A DNA stretch of 7,524 nucleotides from Hyphococcus sp. (GTDB taxonomy: Bacteria > Pseudomonadota > Alphaproteobacteria > Caulobacterales > Parvularculaceae): assembly GCA_021604605.1 (NCBI GenBank), contig BQJH01000149.1:1-7524 (forward strand). Direction: 5' to 3'. Positions 1 through 6,613 of the stretch are shown here, in pieces. The notes beneath the pieces are model-generated. The model was not told the origin of the DNA and ran no database searches. It worked only from the letters and a program-made list of their open reading frames with translations. A program made the position numbers and the translations under genes. Positions within the stretch are counted from its first letter, which is position 1. Each line of letters opens with the position of its first letter.

Positions 1-2
1 CA

Positions 3-350
3 ACCCCCGTCGAGACCATTCGCCGGAAGAAGTTTACACCTGATGTTGAACGGCTTGGCATGCTGGCGACGGAACGCAATGTCGTCGGCTTAATCCTTGG
101 CCTGCCCCTCAATATGGACGGGACAGAAGGCCCCCGCGCCCAGTCGACGCGCGCCTTCGCTCGCAACCTGCCGCGCCTGTTGCCCTTGCCGGTGGCGTTC
201 TGGGATGAGCGCCTCTCCACCGCCGCCATGGAGCGCGATCTCATCGCCCTGGACACAAGTCGGGCAAAACGCGCTGACGTAATCGACGAAATGGCGGCTA
301 GCTTTATACTGCAGGGCGCTATCGACAGGATTAGGGGACTAAATTCATGA
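3..350 (+). CDS. ruvX: RuvX/YqgF-family putative Holliday junction resolvase, 3' part
   Basis: This is the C-terminal 115 codons of a RuvX (YqgF) protein; the start lies before the window. The family has an RNase H-like fold and is implicated in Holliday junction resolution and in 5'-end maturation of pre-16S rRNA in the cytoplasm. Visible signatures are GLPLNMDGTEGPRA, then WDERLSTAAME with the acidic residue of the second active-site motif, and near the end VIDEMAASFILQGAID with the last conserved acidic residue and the family's AAxxILQ signature. The first active-site Asp, near the N-terminus, is outside the window, so catalytic completeness cannot be judged. RuvX proteins are about 140-160 aa, so roughly 25-45 residues are missing. 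The TGA stop overlaps the next gene's ATG (ATGA), which points to translational coupling. Identification is firm from the motifs. Confidence 0.93.
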   Translation, partial: TPVETIRRKKFTPDVERLGMLATERNVVGLILGLPLNMDGTEGPRAQSTRAFARNLPRLLPLPVAFWDERLSTAAMERDLIALDTSRAKRADVIDEMAASFILQGAIDRIRGLNS

Positions 351-706
351 AACCGCAAACATTACGCCATCTCATCATCGGGCTATTATTGCTCACCGGC
401 ATTTTCCATTTAACGGTTGCGCTGTTAGGCGCGGCGCCCGGCCTTGCTCTTCCGCTGACCATTTTCGGCATCTTATATGTAGGGCTCAGTTTTTACGTCC
501 GGGCCGACACCAATGACGGTTCAAAAACCCATAGCCGCAACGCCATCCTCGCGGCTGTCGTTGTTTGCGCTGTTGGCCTCGCCCTTGGCGGCTCCAACTA
601 TCTTTCTAATGGCGGGCCAATTGCCTTACCGTTGATGTTTCTGATAGACATTGCAATTATTACGGCGGGCGTAATGTGGTTGATGGCACCGAAGCCAAAA
701 AGCTGA
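347..706 (+). CDS. Unrecognised small membrane protein with four predicted helices
   Basis: A 119-aa hydrophobic protein that I do not recognise. Four membrane segments can be read at about residues 9-30, 32-52, 65-84 and 90-113. A short polar loop rich in D, N, K and R (about 53-64) lies between helices 2 and 3, and the tail is basic (PKPKS). Asp101 sits inside the fourth helix, which may matter functionally or for helix packing. No Cys pair, signal-peptidase site or catalytic motif is visible. The start is well supported: AGGGGA at 333-338 lies 8 nt before the ATG, and the ATG overlaps the ruvX stop. It is therefore co-translated with ruvX and followed 67 bp later by pyrB. Codon use looks like its neighbours. 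Function is unknown; the position alone does not justify a link to DNA repair or pyrimidines. Confidence 0.82.
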   Translation: MKPQTLRHLIIGLLLLTGIFHLTVALLGAAPGLALPLTIFGILYVGLSFYVRADTNDGSKTHSRNAILAAVVVCAVGLALGGSNYLSNGGPIALPLMFLIDIAIITAGVMWLMAPKPKS

Positions 707-734
707 AAACTCTCGGACCGCTAATCATCAGGCA

Positions 735-763
735 TTGCAGAGACATTCGTACGGCCTTATACG
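735..763 (+). promoter_or_regulatory. Possible promoter directly ahead of pyrB
   Basis: TTGCAG at 735-740 and TATACG at 758-763 are 17 bp apart and could be weak -35 and -10 boxes (three and four matches to the sigma-70 consensus). A transcript would begin around 770, only a few bases before the pyrB ATG at 774. The 67-bp gap here is the only real break in an otherwise tightly packed gene string, so a promoter is reasonable. The match is weak and could be chance. Confidence 0.25.
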
Positions 764-773
764 GTCAGCTTTA

Positions 774-1733
774 ATGACACCTGCATCTCGCCCCTCCCCG
801 CCCAGCGGCGCTTTTTCCTCGCGCCGACTGATTAGTGTTGACGACCTCAGCATTGATGAAATTACCTTCCTGTTAAACCTCGCCACATATTACGCAGGTT
901 TTTTACAACGCTCAGATCCCGCCCCAGGGCGTCTGGCTGGACGAACGCAAATCAATCTCTTCTTTGAAGATTCGACAAGGACCAATCTTTCCTTTGAGCT
1001 TGCCGGGAAGAAGCTTGGCGCCGATGTCATCAACGTTCCGGTCTCAGCGTCGTCTATCCATAAGGGCGAAAGCCTTGTTGATACCGCCCAGACCCTCGCC
1101 GCTATGGGCGCAGATGTGATGATCGTGCGCGCTAAAGAAGAAGGCCTGCATCAAAAGCTCAGTGAAATATTAAACTGCGTCGTCATGAATGGCGGCGCCG
1201 GCGCTTTTGAGCATCCGACACAAGCGCTTCTCGATGCGGCGGCAATTCTCTCGGAGTTTGAAACCATCGAAGGTCTCACAATTGCTATTTGTGGCGACAT
1301 CAAACATTCCCGCGTCGCCGGATCAGATACGACGCTCTTTCAAAAACTTGGCGCGAAGGTTCGTTTTGTCGGCCCTGCCGACCTAATGCCAGATAATAAT
1401 CAGTTTGCGGATGTTGAACGCTACGGCAGTCTCGCTGATGGCATTGCGAATGCTGATGTCGTGATGGGGCTACGTATGCAGTTTGAACGGATGGGCGATG
1501 GCGGCGCTGACGCCGCCCAAGGCTATTATGAAAAATTTGGCCTCAGCCACGACACAATCAAGCTTGCCAAACCGGATGCGAAGATCATGCACCCTGGCCC
1601 GATGAACCGAGGCGTAGAGATTGACGGCGCCCTCGCAGATGATCCAGACCGCTCTTTGATCTTGCGTCAGGTCTTTTACGGCGTCGCCATGCGCATGGCG
1701 TGTCTCGACGCCTTCGTAACACGGGGAGAATAA
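774..1733 (+). CDS. pyrB: Aspartate carbamoyltransferase catalytic subunit
   Basis: Catalyses carbamoyl phosphate + L-aspartate to N-carbamoyl-L-aspartate, the committed step of de novo pyrimidine synthesis in the cytoplasm. From the ATG at 774 it has 319 residues, normal for the family. The N-terminal carbamoyl-phosphate domain shows FFEDSTRTNLSFE (about 63-75), the SSIHKGESLVDT loop (about 93-104; Lys97 matches the active-site lysine donated across the trimer) and EHPTQALLD. The aspartate domain shows CGDIKHSRVAGS, MGLRMQFERM (loop arginine) and MHPGPMNRGVEID. The HPGPxNRGVEI form is that of the Pseudomonas-like class rather than the E. coli HPLPR form, and no pyrI regulatory gene is seen. 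An in-frame TTG at 735 would add 13 residues, but neither start has a convincing Shine-Dalgarno site; the ATG is preferred because the extension resembles no family N-terminus. The usual pyrC partner does not follow. Confidence 0.96.
   Translation: MTPASRPSPPSGAFSSRRLISVDDLSIDEITFLLNLATYYAGFLQRSDPAPGRLAGRTQINLFFEDSTRTNLSFELAGKKLGADVINVPVSASSIHKGESLVDTAQTLAAMGADVMIVRAKEEGLHQKLSEILNCVVMNGGAGAFEHPTQALLDAAAILSEFETIEGLTIAICGDIKHSRVAGSDTTLFQKLGAKVRFVGPADLMPDNNQFADVERYGSLADGIANADVVMGLRMQFERMGDGGADAAQGYYEKFGLSHDTIKLAKPDAKIMHPGPMNRGVEIDGALADDPDRSLILRQVFYGVAMRMACLDAFVTRGE
1723..1728 (+). promoter_or_regulatory. Strong ribosome binding site of plsY
   Basis: GGGGAG inside the last codons of pyrB lies 6 nt before the plsY ATG at 1735. 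It is the clearest Shine-Dalgarno site in the window and fixes the plsY start. Its position inside pyrB implies that the two genes are translated from one message. Confidence 0.75.
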
Positions 1734-1734
1734 T

Positions 1735-2334
1735 ATGGATTATCTACTACCGCTTTTACTCGGTTATCTCCTTGGCTCTATCCCGTTTGGCCTTGTCATC
1801 ACCAAAGCGGCTGGTCTTGGCGATATTAGAACAATCGGGTCGGGCAATATCGGTGCAACCAATGTCTTGCGTACCGGCCGGAAAGATTTGGCGCTTGCCA
1901 CGCTCTTACTGGACGGGGGCAAAGGCGCCATCGCTGTCGGCATTGCCTATGCCATGGGTTGGCGTCCGGAGATCGCCGGCGCTGCTGCGTTCCTCGGGCA
2001 TTGTTATCCCGTGTGGTTGAAGTTCAATGGCGGCAAAGGCGTTGCGACTTTTATGGGCACGCTGTTCGCCCTTTCCTTTCCTGCTGGGATTTTCGCTGCC
2101 GGCACATGGCTCGCGACAGCCTTTGTCAGCAAATATTCTTCCTTGTCAGCATTGATCGCCGCCGCCGCCGCGCCTTTAGTTTTTTACACATTAGGCAAGC
2201 CAACCTTTGCCGCCGCCGCGATGGTCATGACGCTTTTGATCTTCATTCGTCATAAGGAAAATATCAAACGGTTGGTCCGCAACGAAGAACCTAAAATCGG
2301 CGACAAAAAAGAAACCGCTAATGCCAGCGCTTAA
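1735..2334 (+). CDS. plsY: Glycerol-3-phosphate acyltransferase PlsY
   Basis: Inner-membrane enzyme that transfers the acyl group from acyl-phosphate (made by PlsX) to glycerol-3-phosphate, giving lysophosphatidic acid, the first step of phospholipid synthesis. The 199-aa length is typical. It is strongly hydrophobic with about five membrane segments, starting with LLPLLLGYLLGSIPFGL. The three cytoplasmic motifs are visible: SGNIGATNVLR (about 36-46), GHCYPVWLKFNGGKGVAT (about 88-105) and HKENIKRLVRNEEPKIG near the end. LLDGGKGAI (about 58-66) is also family-typical. In the third motif an Asn stands where I would expect the usual Gly before xE (RLxxGxE). The ATG lies 1 bp after the pyrB stop behind a strong Shine-Dalgarno site, and the 3' end overlaps dprA by 14 bp. 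The C-terminal tail after the third motif is polar and lysine-rich. Confidence 0.96.
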   Translation: MDYLLPLLLGYLLGSIPFGLVITKAAGLGDIRTIGSGNIGATNVLRTGRKDLALATLLLDGGKGAIAVGIAYAMGWRPEIAGAAAFLGHCYPVWLKFNGGKGVATFMGTLFALSFPAGIFAAGTWLATAFVSKYSSLSALIAAAAAPLVFYTLGKPTFAAAAMVMTLLIFIRHKENIKRLVRNEEPKIGDKKETANASA

Positions 2335-3454
2335 CGATAGCCAGAAACTTGATTGGCTGCAACTGATCCGCACGCCGTCAATTGGTCCTATTACGTTTCA
2401 TCGGCTGCTCGCAAAATATGGTTCCGCTGCTGACGCGCTGTCCGCGCTGCCAGCACTATCAAACAAAGCAGGACGCCGGACACCATTGCGCGCTGGCGAT
2501 CGATCCAAAGCAAAAAGTGAAATAGCAAACGCCGAGCGTCACGGCGCGCGCGTCATCGCCTCTTGTGAAGACGACTATCCAAACGCCTTAAAAGCGATCC
2601 CCGATTGCCCGCCCTTACTGTTTGTTCGGGGGCACACTGCATTATTTGAAAAACCTTCTGTTGCGATTATTGGCGCCCGCAACGCTTCGGGCGTGGGTCG
2701 CAAAATTGCACGACAGCTCGCAAGCGACCTTGGCGCCGCCGACGTTGTTGTAACATCCGGCCTGGCGCGCGGCATAGACGGGGCCGCCCATGATGCAGCC
2801 CTCGCAACCGGTACGATCGCCGTCGTCGCAGGCGGCGCTGATGTCATCTACCCGCCTGAACATGATAAGTTGACAGCCCGCATCGCGAAAGAAGGCGCCA
2901 TAATTTCCGAGCAACCAATGGGCTATCGCCCAACAGGACGCGACTTCCCAAAACGCAACCGCTTAATCTCCGGTCTTTCGCGCGGTGTTATCGTCGTTGA
3001 AGCGGCGGCGCGATCTGGCACGTTGATCACATCGCGATTTGCTCTTGAGCAAGGAAGGGAAGTTTTCGCCGTTCCCGGCTCTCCCCTTGATCCGCGTTGT
3101 CAGGGCGCTAACGGGCTCATTCGCAATGGCGCCACGCTGGTGGAAACAGCCGAAGACGTCCTCCAGGTTCTCGCGGAACAAAACCGTAGCATCGCCGACC
3201 AAGGATCAGACTGGTTTGATTGGGACGGGGTCGGCCAGATGGAAGAGCCTGATCCAGCGAAATTACTCAGCTTGCGCAAACAGCTTCTGGAGCTTTTGAG
3301 CTTCACTCCCCTTCACCGCGATGAAATCCTTCGGGAAGTAGATGCGCCAACGGGCTTGGTCGCCGATGCGCTCCTCGATCTGGTTCTAATGGGTGAGGCG
3401 GAAGAACATGCCGGCGGACGTTTTTCTCTGAGCGCTGACGCCTCCTCCGACTAG
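2321..3454 (+). CDS. dprA: DNA-processing protein DprA (Smf)
   Basis: Binds single-stranded DNA and loads RecA on it. It is required for natural transformation where that exists, and is also found widely in non-competent bacteria. The 377-aa protein has three parts. An N-terminal helix-hairpin-helix/SAM-like region covers about 8-60. The Rossmann-like core runs from about 85 to 285, with IIGARNASGVGR (116-127), SGLARGIDGAAH (146-157), GGADVIYPPEH (171-181), FPKRNRLISGLS (209-220), then VVEAAARSGTLITSRFALEQ and EVFAVPG. A winged-helix-like C-terminus covers about 310-370 (LLSFTPLHRDEILREV, followed by a helix and VADALLDLVLMGEAEEHAGGRF). This matches the three-domain form seen in alphaproteobacteria. 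The ATG lies within plsY (14-bp overlap, different frame), so translation is probably coupled. The stop shares CTAG with a convergent small gene. Confidence 0.96.
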   Translation: MPALNDSQKLDWLQLIRTPSIGPITFHRLLAKYGSAADALSALPALSNKAGRRTPLRAGDRSKAKSEIANAERHGARVIASCEDDYPNALKAIPDCPPLLFVRGHTALFEKPSVAIIGARNASGVGRKIARQLASDLGAADVVVTSGLARGIDGAAHDAALATGTIAVVAGGADVIYPPEHDKLTARIAKEGAIISEQPMGYRPTGRDFPKRNRLISGLSRGVIVVEAAARSGTLITSRFALEQGREVFAVPGSPLDPRCQGANGLIRNGATLVETAEDVLQVLAEQNRSIADQGSDWFDWDGVGQMEEPDPAKLLSLRKQLLELLSFTPLHRDEILREVDAPTGLVADALLDLVLMGEAEEHAGGRFSLSADASSD

Positions 3455-3654
3455 CCTTCTATAGCCGCGCGCCGGGCTTCTTCGCTGGCAAGGGCCAGAA
3501 TTTTTCCCAGAAGTTCAATTTCCTGCGCTTTGGCCATGTGTTCCAATTCTGCCGTCAATTCAGCAATATAAGCGGCCACTTTTTGCTTCGTTTGCTCATC
3601 AGATGCATTGGTCATAGGCATAATATGTTGTTTTTGCATGGCTTTCAGATACAT
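3451..3654 (-). CDS. Small uncharacterised helical protein convergent with dprA
   Basis: A 67-aa protein on the minus strand that I do not recognise by name. After a short polar N-terminus it is almost entirely amphipathic helix: QKVAAYIAELTAELEHMAK, then AQEIELLGKILALASEEARR. This suggests a helical hairpin or small coiled coil. There is no signal peptide, membrane span or metal-binding motif. Several starts are possible: TTG 3663 and ATG 3654, 3639, 3621 and 3615. GAGGG at 3668-3664 lies 9 nt from ATG 3654, which is why I chose it; the conserved part may begin at the later MTNAS (3615). A TATAAT box at 3691-3686 precedes it. My impression is that short AAYIAEL-type proteins recur in alphaproteobacteria, but that is recollection without a search. 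It ends on the dprA stop, sharing CTAG. Confidence 0.68.
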   Translation of the reverse strand: MYLKAMQKQHIMPMTNASDEQTKQKVAAYIAELTAELEHMAKAQEIELLGKILALASEEARRAAIEG

Positions 3655-3663
3655 CCGGCACAA

Positions 3664-3668
3664 CCCTC
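3664..3668 (-). promoter_or_regulatory. Ribosome binding site that decides the small gene's start
   Basis: Read on the minus strand, this is GAGGG, 9 nt upstream of ATG 3654. It abuts the alternative TTG at 3663 with no spacing, which argues against that longer start. Confidence 0.45.
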
Positions 3669-3685
3669 AACAAGGTGTAATGACT

Positions 3686-3691
3686 ATTATA
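3686..3691 (-). promoter_or_regulatory. Minus-strand -10 box for the small convergent gene
   Basis: On the minus strand this is a perfect TATAAT, with AT-rich sequence upstream (3692-3735). Transcription would start near 3679, about 25 nt before the ATG at 3654, with GAGGG at 3668-3664 between them. No good -35 hexamer is found at 16-18 bp, so an activator or an AT-rich upstream contact may be needed, or the match may be chance. Confidence 0.42.
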
Positions 3692-3747
3692 CACAACCTA
3701 TGGTAAACATACTATCATCAATTTTTACTTATTAGTTGCATGGAAAT

Positions 3748-3807
3748 GATCGCCGGAGTTGACAGAGCCGGTAAGCCCAACGCATTAACCCGCCCCAACT
3801 GGCGATC
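3748..3807. repeat. Interrupted inverted repeat in the topA upstream region
   Basis: The left arm GATCGCCGGAGTTG (3748-3761) faces CAACTGGCGATC (3796-3807). Twelve bases pair if the two G's at 3755-3756 bulge, and T3747-A3808 extends the stem to 13 pairs. The 34-nt loop separates the arms. The left arm overlaps a perfect TTGACA (3759-3764). It could be a protein-binding site that controls topA, or a hairpin in a longer topA leader if transcription starts further upstream. No T-run follows, so it is not a terminator. Confidence 0.5.
3759..3788 (+). promoter_or_regulatory. Candidate topA promoter
   Basis: TTGACA at 3759-3764 matches the -35 consensus exactly. Eighteen bases on is CATTAA (3783-3788), a weak -10 box. 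The transcript would begin around 3795, giving a leader of about 55 nt to the ATG at 3849. The region between the divergent small gene and topA must hold the topA promoter unless topA is read through from dprA, and this is the best hexamer in it. Confidence 0.4.
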
Positions 3808-3848
3808 AGACAAACACGTCGAGACGCCCTGTCCGGAGTAGTTTGCCC

Positions 3849-6515
3849 ATGCAAGTCGTCATTGTGGAATCGCCGTCCAAAGCGAAAACCATCAACAAGT
3901 ATCTGGGCCCGGGCTTTACCGTGCTGGCGTCCTACGGGCACATCCGGGACCTGCCGTCAAAAGACGGCTCTGTCGATCCGGAAAATGACTTTGCAATGAT
4001 CTGGGAGCTCGACGCGGCATCAAAAAAGCGCGTCAACGAAATTGCCAGCGCCGTTAAAAATGCCGACCGCCTTGTCCTCGCAACCGACCCTGATAGAGAG
4101 GGCGAAGCGATTTCCTGGCACTTGCTTGAAGCGCTGGAACAGAAAAAAGCCCTGAAAGGCATTCGTATTGACCGGGTCGCTTTTAACTCGATTACGAAAG
4201 CCTCTGTTCAGGAAGCGATGGCCCAGCCGCGTGAAGTCGATCAATTTCTTGTCGATGCATACCTGGCGCGCCGTGCATTAGACTACCTGGTCGGGTTCAC
4301 ACTCTCTCCGGTGCTCTGGAGAAAACTGCCAGGCGCCAGATCAGCTGGCCGGGTGCAATCAGTCGCTCTACGGATCATTTGCGATCGCGAATTGGAAATT
4401 GAAACTTTCATCGCTGAAGAATACTGGTCGGTCAAAGCACAAGCTGTAAGCGGCGACAGCGCGCCCTTTGAAGCCCGCATGACCATTCACGAGGGTGAAA
4501 AGTTAAAAAAATTCACGTTGAACAATGAAGAATTGGCGCTCGCAGCTAAAAAAGCAGTAGAAACAGCGAGCTTTACAGTAGACGCCGTTGAAGCAAAACC
4601 AGCCCGGCGAAACCCGCCGCCGCCCTTCACAACGTCAACGCTTCAGCAGGAAGCTGCCAGAAAGCTCGGCTTTAACGCCCAGCGGACCATGCGCACGGCG
4701 CAGGGCTTGTATGAAGGCATTGACATTGGCGGCGAAACCACCGGTCTTATTACCTATATGCGTACAGATGGCATCGATATGGCGCCTGAGGCATTGAAAG
4801 ACGCCCGCCGTGCTGTTGGATCGCAATTTGGCGATAAATATCTGCCTGATAGTCCTCGCGTTTATAAATCCAAAGCCAAGAACGCACAGGAAGCGCACGA
4901 ATGTATTCGCCCAACCTCGTTCTCGCGCTCGCCTGACAAAATTCGCGGTCTCGATACAGATCAGTTCAAACTTTATGAGCTAATCTGGAAACGCACGATG
5001 GCGAGCCAGATGGAATCTGCGCGACTTGAAAACACAACAATCGATCTTCTGTCTAAAGACAAAAAGACCGGCCTGCGCGCGACTGGTTCAGTCATCCTCT
5101 TTGACGGCTTCTTGACCCTATATGAAGAAGGCCAGGACGATACAGATGGCGACGACGCCGGCGGCGTGTTGCCGAAATTGACTGCCGGGGCATCCGCTTC
5201 TGCGTCAGACGTAAAAGCTGATCAGCATTTCACTCAGCCGCCGCCGCGCTATTCCGAGGCGAGTCTGGTTAAAAAATTGGAAGAGCTGGGCATTGGCCGA
5301 CCCTCTACCTATGCTTCAATCCTGACAGTTCTGCGCGATCGCGGGTATGTCACTATGGATCGCAACCGGTTTATCCCTGACTCCAAAGGGAGGATCGTTG
5401 TCGCATTTCTGGAAAATTATTTCCGCAAATATGTGGAATATGATTTTACCGCTGACCTTGAAGAAACACTCGACGAGATTTCCGCCGGCGACGCCGACTG
5501 GAAAGTTTTTCTCAAAAACTTCTGGTCCGAATTTCACGCCTCCGTCGAAGACATTGGTGAATTACGCATCTCGGAAGTTCTCGACGCGTTGAACATTTCA
5601 CTCGGTCCATTGATATTTCCGAAGAAAGAAGACGGCTCTGATCCGCGCGCCTGCCCTTCCTGCGAAGATGGCCAATTGTCACTGAAAACAGGACGTTATG
5701 GTGCTTTCATCGGCTGTGCCAATTACCCCGATTGTAAATATACGCGCCAGCTATCAGCGCTTGGTGAAGGCGAAGACGGCGCAGAAAACAGCGACAAGAT
5801 TTTAGGACAAGACCCTGAAACCGGTCTCGATATCACCCTGAAAGTTGGTCGCTTCGGGCCTTACCTGCAAATCGGCGAGCAGGAAAAAGACTCCAAGGAA
5901 AAACCAAAACGCGCGGGCATTCCCAAAGGCTGGGATGTTTCAAGCGTTGACCTTGAAAAAGCCCTCATGCTCTTATCCCTGCCGCGCGATGTAGGTCCGC
6001 ATCCGGAAGATGGTGAGATGATTACTGCTGGACTGGGCCGTTATGGACCGTTCGTCAAACACGGCAAAACCTATGCAAACCTGCCCACTGTTGATGAAGT
6101 TTTTGAAGTTGGTTTGAACCGCGCCGTCACTCTGATCGCAGAGAAGATTGCGAACCCGCGCGGACGCAAAGCGGCCACCCCCCTGAAAGAACTGGGCGCC
6201 CACCCAGAAACTGGTGATCCAGTCAATGTCATGGACGGGCGCTACGGGCCTTATATTAAACACCAGAAAACCAACGCCACCCTGCCCGCCGGTTTAGAGC
6301 CTGATACGATTAGCCTTGAACGCGCACTTGAATTGATCGTAGAAAAAGAAAAGAAAAAGCCGCGCAAAAAGAAAGCCACAAAGAAAAAGGCGACCAAGAA
6401 GAAAGCCGCAAAAAAGACTGCGAAAAAGAAAGCGGCAAAGAAAACCGCCACGAAAAAAACGGTCGCCAAGAAAGCAACAAAAAAGAAAGCTGCCTCAAAG
6501 AAAGCAACGACTTAG
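3849..6515 (+). CDS. topA: DNA topoisomerase I (type IA) with lysine-rich tail
   Basis: Relaxes negative supercoils by cutting one strand through a 5'-phosphotyrosine link. It has 888 residues from the ATG at 3849, which gives the family-typical start MQVVIVESPSKAKTINKYLG; GGAG at 3835-3838 lies 10 nt before it. A TTG at 3843 would add two residues but is only 4 nt from that site. The TOPRIM domain has Glu7 and DPDREGE (80-86, the DxDxE metal site). The core has the catalytic Tyr303 in ITYMRTDG, His350 in HECIRPT and GIGRPSTY (481-488). One zinc ribbon follows (Cys602, 605, 623, 629), then three C-terminal repeats centred on GRFGPY (667-672), GRYGPF (730-735) and GRYGPY (797-802). The last 57 residues (832-888) are an unstructured Lys/Ala/Thr tail. 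All catalytic residues are present, so it should be active. It is transcribed apart from dprA or by read-through. Confidence 0.98.
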   Translation: MQVVIVESPSKAKTINKYLGPGFTVLASYGHIRDLPSKDGSVDPENDFAMIWELDAASKKRVNEIASAVKNADRLVLATDPDREGEAISWHLLEALEQKKALKGIRIDRVAFNSITKASVQEAMAQPREVDQFLVDAYLARRALDYLVGFTLSPVLWRKLPGARSAGRVQSVALRIICDRELEIETFIAEEYWSVKAQAVSGDSAPFEARMTIHEGEKLKKFTLNNEELALAAKKAVETASFTVDAVEAKPARRNPPPPFTTSTLQQEAARKLGFNAQRTMRTAQGLYEGIDIGGETTGLITYMRTDGIDMAPEALKDARRAVGSQFGDKYLPDSPRVYKSKAKNAQEAHECIRPTSFSRSPDKIRGLDTDQFKLYELIWKRTMASQMESARLENTTIDLLSKDKKTGLRATGSVILFDGFLTLYEEGQDDTDGDDAGGVLPKLTAGASASASDVKADQHFTQPPPRYSEASLVKKLEELGIGRPSTYASILTVLRDRGYVTMDRNRFIPDSKGRIVVAFLENYFRKYVEYDFTADLEETLDEISAGDADWKVFLKNFWSEFHASVEDIGELRISEVLDALNISLGPLIFPKKEDGSDPRACPSCEDGQLSLKTGRYGAFIGCANYPDCKYTRQLSALGEGEDGAENSDKILGQDPETGLDITLKVGRFGPYLQIGEQEKDSKEKPKRAGIPKGWDVSSVDLEKALMLLSLPRDVGPHPEDGEMITAGLGRYGPFVKHGKTYANLPTVDEVFEVGLNRAVTLIAEKIANPRGRKAATPLKELGAHPETGDPVNVMDGRYGPYIKHQKTNATLPAGLEPDTISLERALELIVEKEKKKPRKKKATKKKATKKKAAKKTAKKKAAKKTATKKTVAKKATKKKAASKKATT
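6342..6512 (+). repeat. Purine-rich degenerate repeat encoding the TopA lysine tail
   Basis: This stretch encodes residues 832-888 of TopA: 29 of 57 are Lys, the rest mostly Ala and Thr, in loose KKKAT/KKKAA/KKTA units like those of histone H1-type tails. The coding strand is almost all A and G, with recurring AAGAAAGC-type words. Such tails on TopA are thought to bind DNA non-specifically through charge. The low-complexity DNA is prone to length variation. Confidence 0.8.
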
Positions 6516-6613
6516 CGGCATTATCGACAATTCGAGCTTTTAACTTAACTTCTCGGCATCAAAAGCGCATTATTTAACACGCATTCTAGTTTGTTGACTG
6601 AGTTGTGTAAGTG

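Noticed and set aside
1700..2020. Plus-strand open frame of 106 codons across the pyrB-plsY junction, considered as a pyrC remnant
   Set aside because: Its translation is arginine/serine-rich, has no dihydroorotase metal-binding HxH or other motif, and lies out of frame within plsY, which explains the DNA fully.
3538..3735. Plus-strand open frame opposite the small minus-strand gene
   Set aside because: Translation is rich in Phe, His and Cys without pattern. The minus strand reads as well-formed helices with a promoter and ribosome site, so the plus frame is the shadow.
3748..3807. tRNA-like or known riboswitch fold for the topA upstream element
   Set aside because: There is no acceptor/T-arm consensus, and I recognise no riboswitch motif. 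Only the simple two-part inverted repeat is supported.
3732..3941. Minus-strand open frame covering the topA promoter and 5' end
   Set aside because: It overlaps the conserved TOPRIM start of topA, has no recognisable motif, and its composition is that of an antisense shadow.
6251..6507. Minus-strand frames rich in Phe, Ala and Val opposite the TopA tail, resembling a membrane protein
   Set aside because: They are the complement of the Lys codon tract (AAG/AAA read as CTT/TTT), a low-complexity artefact.
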